From NCBI GenBank assembly GCA_030065235.1, contig JASJDC010000003.1, positions 365,997-429,996 of the forward strand: DNA of 64,000 nt, given 5' to 3'. Every line of letters starts with the position of its first letter. Within the stretch, counting starts at the first letter, position 1. The notes under the pieces are model-generated. The model saw nothing but the letters and a program-made list of their open reading frames with translations, did no database searches and was not told the DNA's origin. Made by a program: the position numbers and the translations under genes. This DNA comes from Alphaproteobacteria bacterium. GTDB taxonomy: Bacteria; Pseudomonadota; Alphaproteobacteria; UBA8366; Aestuariispiraceae. Positions 15,976-25,385 of this stretch are shown here, piece by piece.

Positions 15976-16917
15976 ATGGCGCGGGCTTTTGTATTCCCTG
16001 GCCAAGGATCGCAGGCCGTCGGCATGGGCCTGGAACTGGCCGAAGCCTATAGCGCCGCGCGCGAGGTCTTCGAAGAGGTCAATGACGCGCTGTCCCAGGA
16101 TCTGTTTCGCCTGATGCGCGAAGGGCCGGAGGACGCCTTGACGCTGACTGAAAACGCCCAGCCGGCGCTGATGGCGGTCAGTCTGGCGGCGGCGCGCGCT
16201 GTTGAGGCGGAAGGCGGCCGGCCGCTCTCGGACCTGGCGATATTGGTCGCCGGTCATAGTTTGGGCGAGTATTCGGCGCTGACGGCGGCGCGATCGCTGT
16301 CCCTGTCTGACGCCGCACGGCTGCTGAAGCTGCGCGGGCAGGCGATGCAGGCGGCGACGCCGGTCGGTGAAGGGGCGATGGCGGCGATTCTCGGTCTGGA
16401 CTTGGACGCCGCCGAAGCGGTCGCGGAAGAAGCGGCGGCGGGCGAAATCTGCGCAGCGGCGAACGACAATGCGCCGGGGCAAGTGGTGCTCAGCGGCTCG
16501 GCGGCCGCGATCGACCGGGCCATGGCTCTTGCGAAGAAAAATGGCGCCAAGCGCGCGCTGCCTTTGCCGGTCTCGGCGCCGTTTCATTGCGCCTTGATGC
16601 AGCCGGCGGCCGACGCAATGCGCGAGGCCTTGGACAAGGTTGAAATCTCAGCGCCGTCCATACCGGTGGTGGCGAATGTCACGGCCGATCTTGTGACCGG
16701 GCCCGAACGAATCCGAGATTTGCTGGTTGAACAGGTCTGCGGCCGGGTGCGCTGGCGCGAAAGCGTCCTGGCGATGAAGGCGCAGGACGTGGATACGCTC
16801 GTGGAACTCGGCGCCGGCAAGGTGCTCGCCGGTCTGGCCAAGCGTATCGACCGAGACCTTAAAGGCGCCTCGATCGGGACGCCTTCGGAGGTCGAGTCCT
16901 TCCTCAGCGCCGTCTGA
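15976..16917 (+). CDS. fabD: Malonyl-CoA:acyl carrier protein transacylase
   Basis: Transfers malonyl from CoA to ACP to supply fatty-acid elongation. 313 residues from ATG at 15976 (GTGAGGA upstream; a GTG at 15964 adds four residues and is less likely). The family start AFVFPGQGSQAVGMG is followed by the nucleophile elbow GHSLGEYSAL (Ser95), the QPALMAVSLA segment and the catalytic His in VSAPFHCALM. First gene of the fab cluster, 64 bases before fabG. The 149 bases upstream, after the terminator at 15791, should hold the promoter. Confidence 0.96.
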   Translation: MARAFVFPGQGSQAVGMGLELAEAYSAAREVFEEVNDALSQDLFRLMREGPEDALTLTENAQPALMAVSLAAARAVEAEGGRPLSDLAILVAGHSLGEYSALTAARSLSLSDAARLLKLRGQAMQAATPVGEGAMAAILGLDLDAAEAVAEEAAAGEICAAANDNAPGQVVLSGSAAAIDRAMALAKKNGAKRALPLPVSAPFHCALMQPAADAMREALDKVEISAPSIPVVANVTADLVTGPERIRDLLVEQVCGRVRWRESVLAMKAQDVDTLVELGAGKVLAGLAKRIDRDLKGASIGTPSEVESFLSAV

Positions 16918-16981
16918 ACTCTATTTGTGAAGCTTTAAGGCCGCCTGAGACATAAGGGTGCGGCCGAATGGGAGAAACGCC

Positions 16982-17719
16982 ATGTTCGATTTGACGGGCC
17001 GAACGGCCTTGGTGACCGGCGCATCCGGCGGATTGGGGCGGGCCATCGCCGCGCAGTTGCACGGCCAGGGCGCGACCGTCGTACTGTCCGGGACCCGAGA
17101 AGCGGCCTTGAACGAGGTGCGCGAGGCGCTGGGCGAGCGGGCCCATGTCGCGCCGGCCAATCTGTCGGAGCCCGACGGTCCGGCGACGCTGGCGGCGGCC
17201 GCTCAGGAAGCCGCCGGGCAGGTCGACATCCTGGTCAACAACGCCGGCCTGACGCGGGACAATCTGGCCATGCGGATGAAAGACGAGGAATGGGACGCGC
17301 CCATCGCGGTCAATCTAACCGCCGCATTCAAACTGACCCGAGCGCTGCTGCGGGGTATGATGAAGCGGCGCTGGGGGCGCGTCGTCGGCGTCACCTCCAT
17401 CGTCGGCGTCACCGGAAACCCCGGACAAGCCAACTACGCCGCCTCCAAGGCCGGCCTGATCGGGATGTCGAAGAGCTTGGCTCAGGAAGTGGCCAGCCGG
17501 GGAATCACCGTGAACTGCATCGCGCCGGGCTTTATCGAGACAGCGATGACCGACGCTTTGGGCGAGGACCAGCAGACCAAGCTGGTTGGGGCGATTCCAG
17601 CGGGTCGGATGGGCGCAGCGGACGACATCGCCGCGGGCGTGGTCTATCTCGCGTCGGACGAAGCGGCCTATGTCACCGGTCAGACGCTTCACATCAATGG
17701 CGGCATGGCGATGATCTGA
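16982..17719 (+). CDS. fabG: 3-oxoacyl-[acyl-carrier-protein] reductase
   Basis: NADPH-dependent reduction of beta-ketoacyl-ACP. 245 residues, standard length. ATG at 16982 follows GGGAGAAACGCC. The Rossmann turn is TGASGGLGRAIA, NNAGLTRDN follows, and the catalytic set is Ser139 (VTSIVG), Tyr152 and Lys156 (NYAASKAG). The C-terminus DEAAYVTGQTLHINGGMAMI is typical FabG. Sits between fabD and acpP in the canonical order. Confidence 0.96.
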   Translation: MFDLTGRTALVTGASGGLGRAIAAQLHGQGATVVLSGTREAALNEVREALGERAHVAPANLSEPDGPATLAAAAQEAAGQVDILVNNAGLTRDNLAMRMKDEEWDAPIAVNLTAAFKLTRALLRGMMKRRWGRVVGVTSIVGVTGNPGQANYAASKAGLIGMSKSLAQEVASRGITVNCIAPGFIETAMTDALGEDQQTKLVGAIPAGRMGAADDIAAGVVYLASDEAAYVTGQTLHINGGMAMI

Positions 17720-17979
17720 GGGCGCGGTTTTCGCGCCTCTGGCGCGCCGAATCGCATCAGAATGCCGCAGTTCACAGGTTTGTGAGCCAGGGCTGGCGCG
17801 GCTAGGACGATTATGTTAGGACACGCGCCGTTTCGCGGGAAGCGGGTCGAAAACAGCGCTTGCGTCGCACCTCGCCGATACGGGAACGCCTCCAGGAAAC
17901 GGCCGGACAGGCCTTGTATCCAAACCGACAAAAACCACCTGAACCAACCACACTGGTTAAGTAAAAGGAAAGCTGAGCA

Positions 17980-18216
17980 ATGAGCGACGTCGCTGAACGC
18001 GTGAAAAAAATTGTGGTCGAACATCTGGGCGTCGACGAAGCCAAAGTCGAAGAAAAGGCGTCGTTCATCGATGACCTGGGCGCCGACAGCCTCGACACGG
18101 TCGAGCTGGTCATGGCCTTTGAAGAAGAGTTCTCCGTTGAGATCCCGGACGACGCCGCCGAGAAGATTCTGACGGTGAAAGACGCGATCCAATTCATCGA
18201 AGACAATTCCGAATAA
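17980..18216 (+). CDS. acpP: Acyl carrier protein
   Basis: 78 residues, strongly acidic four-helix carrier. The phosphopantetheine attachment site is Ser37 in [21 protein letters not shown] lies about nine bases before the ATG. The 260-base gap after fabG suggests its own promoter, as expected for the most abundant protein of the pathway; just before the ribosome site an AACCA/TGGTT dyad (around 17941-17957) could form a leader hairpin. Confidence 0.97.
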   Translation: MSDVAERVKKIVVEHLGVDEAKVEEKASFIDDLGADSLDTVELVMAFEEEFSVEIPDDAAEKILTVKDAIQFIEDNSE

Positions 18217-18321
18217 CTGAGCTCATCGGCGTCGGGCTATCCCAAAAGCGCCGATTAACGCGCGCCCTATGGGGGAGCAAGGGCGCCGCGCTCGATCTTC
18301 CGTTCACAGGACCGGGGAAGC

Positions 18322-19584
18322 ATGAGACGTGTTGTAGTAACTGGATTGGGCATCGTCAGTCCGCTTGGGGTCGGTGTCGATCACGTCTGGAAACGGCTGA
18401 TTGCGGGCGAGTCGGGCATCGGTCCGATCACCTCCTTCGATGCGTCGGATCTGCCGGCGAAGATTGGCGGGTCCTTGCCGATCGGCGAGACCGCCGACGG
18501 CGGCTTCAATCTCGACGATCACGTCGATCGCAAAGATCAGAAGAAGATGGACCCGTTCATCACCTATGCAGTCGCCGCGGCGAACGAAGCGGTGGCCGAT
18601 GCAGGGTGGCGCCCGACCGAGGAAGAGGATCTCGACGCCACTGGCGTGATGATCGGGTCTGGAATCGGCGGCCTGAATGGGATTTCCAAGGGCACTTTGC
18701 TGGTGGAAGGTCGCGGTCCGCGCCGCCTGAGCCCGTTCTTCATCGCGGCGAATCTGATCAATCTCGCGTCCGGCTTTGTCTCCATCCAGCACGGCTTCCG
18801 CGGGCCGAACCATGCGCCGGTTACGGCCTGCGCGACCGGATCGCACGCGATCGGCGATGCAGCGCGGATGATCATGCTGGGCGATGCAGATGTTATGGTC
18901 GCTGGCGGCACCGAGGCCGGCATCTGCCATATCGGCTTCGCTGGCTTCTGCGCCTCGCGCGCCTTGTCCACCGGCTACAACGATCGGCCGACCGAGGCCT
19001 CTCGACCCTGGGATAAGGATCGAGATGGTTTTGTCATGGGTGAAGGCGCCGGCATTCTTGTTCTCGAGGAATTGGACCACGCCAAGGCCCGCGGCGCCAA
19101 AATCTACGGTGAGATCCTCGGCTATGGGATGAGCGGCGACGCCTATCACGTGACGGCGCCCGCGCCGGACGGCAATGGCGGCTTCCGGTCGATGAAAGCG
19201 GCGATGCGCTCAGCGAAAATCTCGGTCGAGAAGATCGATTACGTCAATGCGCACGGCACGTCGACGCCGCTGGGCGATGAAATTGAACATGGCGCGGTGA
19301 AGCGCCTGATGGGCGCGCACGCGGATAAACTGGCGATGTCCTCAACGAAATCGGCGATTGGCCATCTCTTGGGCGCCGCCGGCGCCGTCGAGGCGATCTT
19401 CAGCCTGAAGGCGATCCAGGACAATGTCGCGCCGCCGACTCTGAACCTGCATAACCCGTCCGAAGGCTGCGACATGAACCTCGTGCCGCACACGGCCCAG
19501 GAGCGCAAGATCGACTACGCGCTGTCGAATTCCTTCGGCTTCGGCGGCACGAACGCCTCTTTGGTGTTCGGCGCCGCGCCGTAA
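18322..19584 (+). CDS. fabF: Beta-ketoacyl-ACP synthase II
   Basis: Condenses malonyl-ACP with acyl-ACP. 420 residues, full length. The catalytic Cys170 is in APVTACATGSHAIG; the two active-site histidines are in VNAHGTSTPLGD and KSAIGHLLGAAG; the C-terminal NSFGFGGTNASLVF is the thiolase-fold ending. GACCGGGGAAGC precedes the ATG at 18322. 105 bases after acpP and 20 before mltG. Confidence 0.97.
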   Translation: MRRVVVTGLGIVSPLGVGVDHVWKRLIAGESGIGPITSFDASDLPAKIGGSLPIGETADGGFNLDDHVDRKDQKKMDPFITYAVAAANEAVADAGWRPTEEEDLDATGVMIGSGIGGLNGISKGTLLVEGRGPRRLSPFFIAANLINLASGFVSIQHGFRGPNHAPVTACATGSHAIGDAARMIMLGDADVMVAGGTEAGICHIGFAGFCASRALSTGYNDRPTEASRPWDKDRDGFVMGEGAGILVLEELDHAKARGAKIYGEILGYGMSGDAYHVTAPAPDGNGGFRSMKAAMRSAKISVEKIDYVNAHGTSTPLGDEIEHGAVKRLMGAHADKLAMSSTKSAIGHLLGAAGAVEAIFSLKAIQDNVAPPTLNLHNPSEGCDMNLVPHTAQERKIDYALSNSFGFGGTNASLVFGAAP

Positions 19585-19604
19585 GTCGCCGGCCCGGCCG
19601 GTTG

Positions 19605-20624
19605 ATGACGGACAAGCCACAGGGGCGCGCGGGCTTCGCCAAGCGCGCCCTCGTCATTTTCGCCTTTCTGCTGAGCATCGCGGCGGCGGCAGCCGGCGGC
19701 GCCGGCTGGTGGGCCTATGACCGGTTTCACAGGCCGGCGACGAACGCAGAGCTGGTCCGGCTTGTGATCGCGCCGGGCAGCAGCCTGATGCAGATTGCGG
19801 AGGCCTTGGCGGATAACGATCTGGTCGCCGATGCGCGGATCTTCGCGCTGGGCGCCCGGCTGCTGCGTCGCGACCGCCGTCTGACCGCCGGCGAATACGA
19901 GTTCGCGCCCGGCCTGTCGGTCTATGACATCCTGACGAAATTGGAAGAGCACGACACGGTCGCGCGTTTCTTTACCGCCGCCGAAGGGTTGAGCAGCTAT
20001 GAAATCACCGCCCTGCTCAACACGGCGGATGGATTGACGGGTCGGATCGAGGAGCCGCCGCCGGAAGGCGCGCTTCTGCCGGAGACCTATCGCTACGCTC
20101 TGAACGACAGTCGAGAGGCGATCCTCGGCCGGATGGCGGACAGCATGACGGCGCTGCGCACAGGCCTTTGGGACCGCCGGGCGGAAGGATTGCCCATCGA
20201 TACATGGGAAGAGGCGGTGATCCTGGCCTCAATCGTCGAGAAAGAGACCGGCGTCGCCGACGAGCGCCCGCGCGTCGCCTCGGTCTTTATCAACAGGCTG
20301 CGCCGGGGCATGCGGCTGCAATCCGACCCGACTGTGATCTATGGGATCACCTTGGGGCGGGGGCCGCTCGACCGGCGGATCCGCCGGTCGGAGCTGCGCG
20401 AAAGGACGCCGTACAACACCTATGTGATCGACGGCCTCCCGCCGACTCCGATCGCCAATCCGGGCCGCGCCGCCATCGAGGCGGTGCTGAACCCGCTAGA
20501 GACGGACGATCTCTACTTTGTCGCGGATGGCGAGGGTGGGCACGCCTTCGCCAAGACGCTTGAAGAGCACAACCGTAATGTCGCCAAATGGCGGGCGATC
20601 CAGCGCGCGCGCGGCGAGCGCTAA
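19605..20624 (+). CDS. mltG: Endolytic peptidoglycan transglycosylase MltG
   Basis: Cuts nascent glycan strands in the periplasm and so limits chain length. 339 residues from ATG at 19605 (a TTG one codon earlier is possible). An N-terminal anchor (RALVIFAFLLSIAAAAAGGAGWWAY) is followed by a LysM-like domain (VIAPGSSLMQIAEALADNDLV) and the YceG catalytic domain with the conserved EAVILASIVEKETG, QSDPTVIYGI, and TPYNTYVIDGLPPTPIANPG. The fabF-mltG neighbourhood is common in proteobacteria. Its 3' end overlaps the convergent SDR gene by four bases. Confidence 0.95.
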   Translation: MTDKPQGRAGFAKRALVIFAFLLSIAAAAAGGAGWWAYDRFHRPATNAELVRLVIAPGSSLMQIAEALADNDLVADARIFALGARLLRRDRRLTAGEYEFAPGLSVYDILTKLEEHDTVARFFTAAEGLSSYEITALLNTADGLTGRIEEPPPEGALLPETYRYALNDSREAILGRMADSMTALRTGLWDRRAEGLPIDTWEEAVILASIVEKETGVADERPRVASVFINRLRRGMRLQSDPTVIYGITLGRGPLDRRIRRSELRERTPYNTYVIDGLPPTPIANPGRAAIEAVLNPLETDDLYFVADGEGGHAFAKTLEEHNRNVAKWRAIQRARGER

Positions 20625-21379
20625 CCTTTCTCGGGCATCCGGGACAGAAGCGGGACCGCAAGCGCTGGGGGCAGCAGGGAGAAGGCGCTGACCGCCCAAT
20701 GCATCGGCCAGGGGAAGGCGACGACGGCCTTATTCTTCTCTAGACCGCGCAGAATGCGCCGGGCCGCTTCCGGGGCCGGCATCAGGAACGGCATGGCGAA
20801 CACGTTGACGTCGGTCATCGGCGTTTCGACAAAGCCCGGACAGATGGCGTTGATCCGAACCCCGTCTTTGGCGTGGGCGGCGCGCAGCGCTTCCGCGTAA
20901 GTCTTCACCGCCGCTTTGGAGGCGCTATAGGCGGGCGCGCCGGCGAAACCGCGATAGGCGGCCAGGGAACTCATGATCGCGATTTGCCCGCGTCCGCGCG
21001 CCAGCATGCGGGGCAGAACCGGCTGGACGGTGTTGAGGACCCCATAGAGATTGATGTCGAAGATCCGGGCCGTTTGGTCGGCCGTTTCGCCGCCGCCCCC
21101 GGTCCCGCCCGATACGCCCGCATTGGCGATCACGAGGTCCAGGGGCGCGGCCGCGTCGATTGTGTCTAGCGCCTCTTTCATCTCTCTCGCGTCGGATACG
21201 TCAATGGTGTGGGTCTCGATCTGCGCGGCGCCGGCCTCCGCCGCTTTGGCCGCTGTCTCGGCCAACCGGGCTTCATTCCGGCCGAACAGGAAAAGCGCTG
21301 CGCCGGTTGCGGCGTAGGCTTCGGCCAAGGCCGCGCCCAAGCCGCTGGACGCGCCGGTCACGACAATTCTTCTTTGCAT
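20621..21379 (-). CDS. SDR family NAD(P)-dependent oxidoreductase
   Basis: 252 residues of the classical short-chain dehydrogenase type: VTGASSGLGAALAEAY at the N-terminus, VIANAGVSGG, the catalytic Ser in IMSSLAAYRG and the YSASKAAVK Tyr/Lys pair, then INAICPGFVETPM. It has a hydrophobic C-terminus (PWPMHWAVSAFSLLPPALAVPLLSRM) that may associate with the membrane, a pattern seen in DltE/YqjQ-like SDRs. Substrate unknown. It lies on the opposite strand between mltG and yicC and so interrupts the otherwise canonical cluster. Confidence 0.9.
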   Translation of the reverse strand: MQRRIVVTGASSGLGAALAEAYAATGAALFLFGRNEARLAETAAKAAEAGAAQIETHTIDVSDAREMKEALDTIDAAAPLDLVIANAGVSGGTGGGGETADQTARIFDINLYGVLNTVQPVLPRMLARGRGQIAIMSSLAAYRGFAGAPAYSASKAAVKTYAEALRAAHAKDGVRINAICPGFVETPMTDVNVFAMPFLMPAPEAARRILRGLEKNKAVVAFPWPMHWAVSAFSLLPPALAVPLLSRMPEKG

Positions 21380-21504
21380 GCGGGCGTTCTCGTTCGGTTG
21401 CGCCGGTCTTGTTCACCGTCTACACCCGTTGGCGTCTTGCCAAGGCGTTTCCGGCGACCGTATCGGGGCCGGATGCGCCCCGCGCCATAGTTAGGATAGG
21501 GCCG

Positions 21505-22398
21505 ATGTCGAAAAACGCCAGCGCGGGACCCGTGCGCAGCATGACAGGATTTGCGCGCAGCGAAGGGCAAGCCGATCCGATGCGTTGGGCTTGGGAAATC
21601 CGCGGCGTCAACGGACGAGGCCTGGACATCCGCCTGCGCTTGCCGCCTGGTTGCGAACAGTTGGACCCGATCATTCGCAAGAAGGTCAACGCCCGGCTGG
21701 CGCGCGGGTCCATTTCGATTTCCTTGGAGCTTCGGCGGTCCGCCGGGGCGCAAGCCGCCGCCGTCGACGCGGTCTTGCTCGAGACGTTGGCCGCCGCTTG
21801 CCGCGAGCGGGGCGAAGAGCCGCGCTATGATCGGCTGCTGCGGGTGCGCGGCGTCGTCGGCGCTGAAACGGACCGTGCGGATACGGCTCTGTCCGATGAC
21901 TTGTCTGATGCGCTGGAGGCCGGGTTCGAGGCCGCGCTCACCGATTTTGTGGCGTCGCGCAACCAGGAAGGCGCGGCGCTGGAGTCGACGATGCGCGGCC
22001 ATTTGCAGACGATTGAGGATTTGGCCGGCGCCGCCCGACGGCTGGACGCGGCGCAACCGGACGCCATTCGCGCCCGGCTCTCCGAGCAGATCGGCGGTTT
22101 GCTGCCTGACGGGACGCCGCTGAACCCCGAGCGGTTCGAGCAAGAGGTCGCCTTGATGGCGGTCAAGGCGGACACGCGCGAGGAACTCGACCGGTTGGAC
22201 GCGCACATCTCAGCGGCCCGCGATCTGCTCGACGGCGGCGGCCCGATTGGGCGGAAACTCGATTTTCTGAGCCAGGAGTTCAATCGCGAAGCGAACACGC
22301 TTTGCAGCAAATCGACGGATGTGGAGCTTACGCGCGTGGGTCTCGATATCAAGGCGGCGGTGGATCAGCTCAAGGAACAGGCGGCTAATATCGAATAG
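21505..22398 (+). CDS. yicC: YicC family endoribonuclease
   Basis: 297 residues from ATG at 21505; the much longer frame from 21160 overlaps the SDR gene and is rejected. The family start MTGFARSEG appears at residues 12-20, with WEIRGVNGRGLDIRLRLP after it, and the conserved C-terminal block KLDFLSQEFNREANTLCSKSTDVELTRVGLDIK ends in QLKEQAANIE. E. coli YicC has been described as an RNase acting on small RNAs. Located directly before gmk, its usual neighbour. Confidence 0.93.
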   Translation: MSKNASAGPVRSMTGFARSEGQADPMRWAWEIRGVNGRGLDIRLRLPPGCEQLDPIIRKKVNARLARGSISISLELRRSAGAQAAAVDAVLLETLAAACRERGEEPRYDRLLRVRGVVGAETDRADTALSDDLSDALEAGFEAALTDFVASRNQEGAALESTMRGHLQTIEDLAGAARRLDAAQPDAIRARLSEQIGGLLPDGTPLNPERFEQEVALMAVKADTREELDRLDAHISAARDLLDGGGPIGRKLDFLSQEFNREANTLCSKSTDVELTRVGLDIKAAVDQLKEQAANIE

Positions 22399-22475
22399 CC
22401 GTGCTGCTTGGCGGTGGGCGATTGTTCGGGGAATCGCCCTATAGGGAAGGGAAGCCAATAAAGAGGGGCGGGCGG

Positions 22476-23165
22476 ATGGATGGCGCCTTTGGAGCGCAAG
22501 GGGCGATGATGGCGGATCAGGGGGCGGACGATCCTTTCCGGCTTAGGCGCCGAGGCTTGATGCTGGTGCTGTCTTCACCGTCCGGCGCGGGCAAATCCTC
22601 GATTGCGCGCGCGATCCTGGAGACAGATCGCGAGATCGAGATGTCGGTATCCGTGACCACACGGCCGATGAGGCCTGGCGAAGAGGACGGCCACGACTAC
22701 CATTTCATCGACAAGACCAGTTTCGACCTGATGGTGAATCGCGGCGATTTGCTGGAATGGGCGAAAGTCTTCGATCACTATTACGGCACGCCGAAGGCCC
22801 CTGTGCTGTCGGTCCTGGAGCAAGGACGCGACGTCATGTTCGACATCGACTGGCAGGGAACCCAGCAGATTGCGGAAAGCGCCAAGGATGATGTGGTCCG
22901 GGTCTTCATCCTGCCGCCCTCGACGCAAGAGCTTGAACGCAGACTGATGGAACGAGCCCAGGACTCGGCTGAAGTTGTCGCTCGGCGGATGGCCAAGGCG
23001 TCCGACGAAATGAGCCACTATCCCGAATATGACTGGGTCATCGTTAACCGGGACTTTCAGGAGAGCGTCGAGTCGGTGCGGGCGATCCTGGCGTCAGAGC
23101 GGCTCCGCCGCCGTCGCCAGGTCGGGGTCGGCGAGTTCGTCAAAGGGCTCCGCGACGGCTATTGA
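22476..23165 (+). CDS. gmk: Guanylate kinase
   Basis: Phosphorylates GMP to GDP. 229 residues from ATG at 22476 (GAGGGG seven bases upstream); ATGs at 22506/22509 would give the more usual 218-219 residues and also have a ribosome site. The P-loop is SSPSGAGKSS; the GMP-binding segment follows in VSVTTRPMRPGEEDGHDYHF, then LLEWAKVFDHYYGTPK and FDIDWQGTQQI. It ends immediately before the stop of the convergent rsmA, with no bases between. Confidence 0.95.
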   Translation: MDGAFGAQGAMMADQGADDPFRLRRRGLMLVLSSPSGAGKSSIARAILETDREIEMSVSVTTRPMRPGEEDGHDYHFIDKTSFDLMVNRGDLLEWAKVFDHYYGTPKAPVLSVLEQGRDVMFDIDWQGTQQIAESAKDDVVRVFILPPSTQELERRLMERAQDSAEVVARRMAKASDEMSHYPEYDWVIVNRDFQESVESVRAILASERLRRRRQVGVGEFVKGLRDGY

Positions 23166-24044
23166 TCACTTCGCCCTCAGGGTCTCGTAGGCGCGCGCCA
23201 ACCGGTCGAAGGCCGCAACGTCCAAGGCTTCCGCGCGCATCCCGCCGTCAATCTCCGCCGCCTCTATCAAGTCGGCCGCATCCACGTCGCGCAGGGCCCC
23301 CAATGATTTGCGAAGGGTCTTGCGGCGTTGTCCAAACGCGGCGCCGGTGATCGTCTCCAGCGAGGCCAGGGCCGGCGCGCTAAGCGGCATAGTCCGGGGC
23401 GTTAGCGACACCACGGCTGAATCGACCTTCGGCGGCGGTGTGAAAGCCCTGGCGGGGATCGTGAAAGCGTAGCGGGTCTCGCAGCGCCACTGGCACAACA
23501 CCGAGAGCCGGCCGTAGATCTTGCCGCCTGGCGCAGCGCAGATCCGGTCGGCGACCTCCTTCTGAAACATCAGCGTCATGCCTTCGATCAGATCGGCCTG
23601 CTTGAGCCATCCGACCAACAGCGGCGCGCCGATATTGTAGGGCAGATTGGCCACGATTTTGATCGGTTGCGGCAGTCCGGCCAACGCGTGGGTCAGCGCG
23701 TCGGTCTCAATGACGCGCAGGCGTCCATGAGCGGCGTCGACGAGAGGGCTGAGCGCTTGGACGCTGCGCCGGTCCTTTTCCAGCGCCAGGACGGACCGCG
23801 CGCCGGCCAGGAGCAGCGCACGGGTCAATCCGCCCGGGCCGGGGCCGACCTCGACCACGAGGGCTTCGTCCAACGGCCCCGCCAGTTTGGCGATCTTGGC
23901 CGTCAGGTTCAGATCGAGCAGGAAATGCTGGCCTAGGGACTTGAGCGCGTTCAGGCCCGAGGCGGCGACGATCTCCCGAAGCGGCGGTAGGGCCGCCACT
24001 GGATCCGCATCCAGCGTTGGCTCGCGCGGGGTGTTTTCGGTCAC
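23166..24044 (-). CDS. rsmA: 16S rRNA (adenine(1518)-N6/adenine(1519)-N6)-dimethyltransferase
   Basis: Dimethylates the two adenines of the 3' terminal hairpin of 16S rRNA. 292 residues. SLGQHFLLDLNLTAKIA is the KsgA/Dim1 opening; the SAM motif is VVEVGPGPGGLTRALL; the catalytic NLPY motif reads VANLPYNIGAPLL; FTPPPKVDSAVV is the C-terminal hallmark. It begins four bases after surA ends and is the last gene of the minus-strand lpt-surA operon. pdxA, which often lies between surA and rsmA, is absent here. Confidence 0.95.
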   Translation of the reverse strand: MTENTPREPTLDADPVAALPPLREIVAASGLNALKSLGQHFLLDLNLTAKIAKLAGPLDEALVVEVGPGPGGLTRALLLAGARSVLALEKDRRSVQALSPLVDAAHGRLRVIETDALTHALAGLPQPIKIVANLPYNIGAPLLVGWLKQADLIEGMTLMFQKEVADRICAAPGGKIYGRLSVLCQWRCETRYAFTIPARAFTPPPKVDSAVVSLTPRTMPLSAPALASLETITGAAFGQRRKTLRKSLGALRDVDAADLIEAAEIDGGMRAEALDVAAFDRLARAYETLRAK

Positions 24045-24048
24045 GCGA

Positions 24049-25374
24049 CTAAAGCCGCGTGTCGATAAAGGCGTCTCGGCGTAGATCGCGCATGTACCGT
24101 CGGCTCAAAAGGTCGAGCCGCTCCGAGCCTAGACGGTTGCGGATTTCGTCCGGCGTCGGCAGATCGGCGCCGCCTTCCCGTCGTTCGCAGACGGTAATCA
24201 TCAGCGCCGCGCGCGGCGTCATGAGAGGCTCGCCCGTCGATCCCGCCTGTGCGGACAAAAGCGATTGTTGAAGCGCCGGCGCCATATCGCCGAGGCGAAG
24301 ATCGTTAACGCGGTTGATCCGCGCGTCCTCGAGGCCGGCCGCGTTCGCTTCCGCTGCTGAGCAGTTCGGCAGAGCTTCTCGGGCGTTCTGCAGCGCCGTG
24401 CGCGCCGCGTTGCGCTCCTCTTCGGCGGCGTTGGCGGGCAGCGGGATGCTCGTTTGGACGATGCTCATGATCGCATCCAGGGGATCAACCGAGGCTGTTC
24501 GCGTATCACTGACATAGAGGATGTAGTAGCCGGTGAAGGTTTGGATCGGCGCAGATACCTGGCCCGGCTCCAACGTCGCCAACACTGTGTCGAGATCGGG
24601 CCTGATTTGTCCGGCGGCGATCCAACCGAGATCGCCGCCCTCTGCGGCTGAGCGGGACTTGGAAAAGGCGCGCGCCAGTTCGGCGAAGCTCTCCCCTTGC
24701 CGAAGCCGTGCGATCAAATCCACGGCGGTGCGTCGGATTTCGGCGTCTTGATCCGGGTTGTCGATCTCGAGGAAGATTTCAGACACACGTTTTTGAGGTT
24801 TCTTCGACGCCTCGATCAGACGTGCGATTTCCTCGTCGATCTCATCGTCGGAAATCTGCACCTGTCGCCGGAGCTGACGACGGTTGACCTTGGCCCAGGC
24901 AAGCTGCGACTCGAGCATATCTTCAAGCGCCGCGCGTGTGATGCCTCTGGACTCCGTGAACCGGTCGAACTGATCGAGCGTCATGTTGTTTCTTTGCGCG
25001 TTGTTTAAGATTTCCCGATCCAGTTCGCGCTGGCTGACCGTGATATTCAGGCGTGACGCCTCTTGAACCTGAAGGCGTTCGTCGATCAAAGTGCGCAGGA
25101 TTTGGTTGATAAACCGCCGGTCCCGCAGGGCGCTCTCGTTCAGTCCGTTTGTGACGATGGCCAGACGCGCACGCAGTTCCAAATCGTACATCGAGATGAT
25201 GTCCTCGTTCACGATCGCCGCGATGCGCATGACCGCCTGCTGCGCGCGCCCGTCTTGAATAGCCGCACTGACGAAAAACAGCGCCGCGAGAGCTAACAGA
25301 ATGCCGCTGCGCGCCAGCCGACCCACCGGATGACGCGGCCTTCTCGTCGCTCCAAGAGGGACAGTTCTGTTCAT
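24049..25374 (-). CDS. surA: Periplasmic chaperone/peptidylprolyl isomerase SurA
   Basis: 441 residues from ATG at 25374, 11 bases after the lptD stop; the longer frame to 25524 lies inside lptD. An N-terminal signal peptide (GILLALAALFFVSAAIQDGRAQQ) is followed by a SurA-type chaperone domain (MRIAAIVNEDIISMYDLELRARL) and one parvulin domain (KRVSEIFLEI, AFSKSRSAAEGGDLGWI, GYYILYV). The second parvulin domain of E. coli SurA is not obvious. It helps outer-membrane proteins such as LptD to fold, matching its place behind lptD. Confidence 0.92.
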   Translation of the reverse strand: MNRTVPLGATRRPRHPVGRLARSGILLALAALFFVSAAIQDGRAQQAVMRIAAIVNEDIISMYDLELRARLAIVTNGLNESALRDRRFINQILRTLIDERLQVQEASRLNITVSQRELDREILNNAQRNNMTLDQFDRFTESRGITRAALEDMLESQLAWAKVNRRQLRRQVQISDDEIDEEIARLIEASKKPQKRVSEIFLEIDNPDQDAEIRRTAVDLIARLRQGESFAELARAFSKSRSAAEGGDLGWIAAGQIRPDLDTVLATLEPGQVSAPIQTFTGYYILYVSDTRTASVDPLDAIMSIVQTSIPLPANAAEEERNAARTALQNAREALPNCSAAEANAAGLEDARINRVNDLRLGDMAPALQQSLLSAQAGSTGEPLMTPRAALMITVCERREGGADLPTPDEIRNRLGSERLDLLSRRYMRDLRRDAFIDTRL

Positions 25375-25385
25375 ATTCCTCGTAA

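Noticed and set aside
17720..17745. Possible terminator after fabG
   Set aside because: The stem is imperfect and no U run follows, so it was not listed.
21160..21504. N-terminal extension of the yicC frame
   Set aside because: Lies antisense within the SDR gene; the conserved YicC start follows ATG at 21505.
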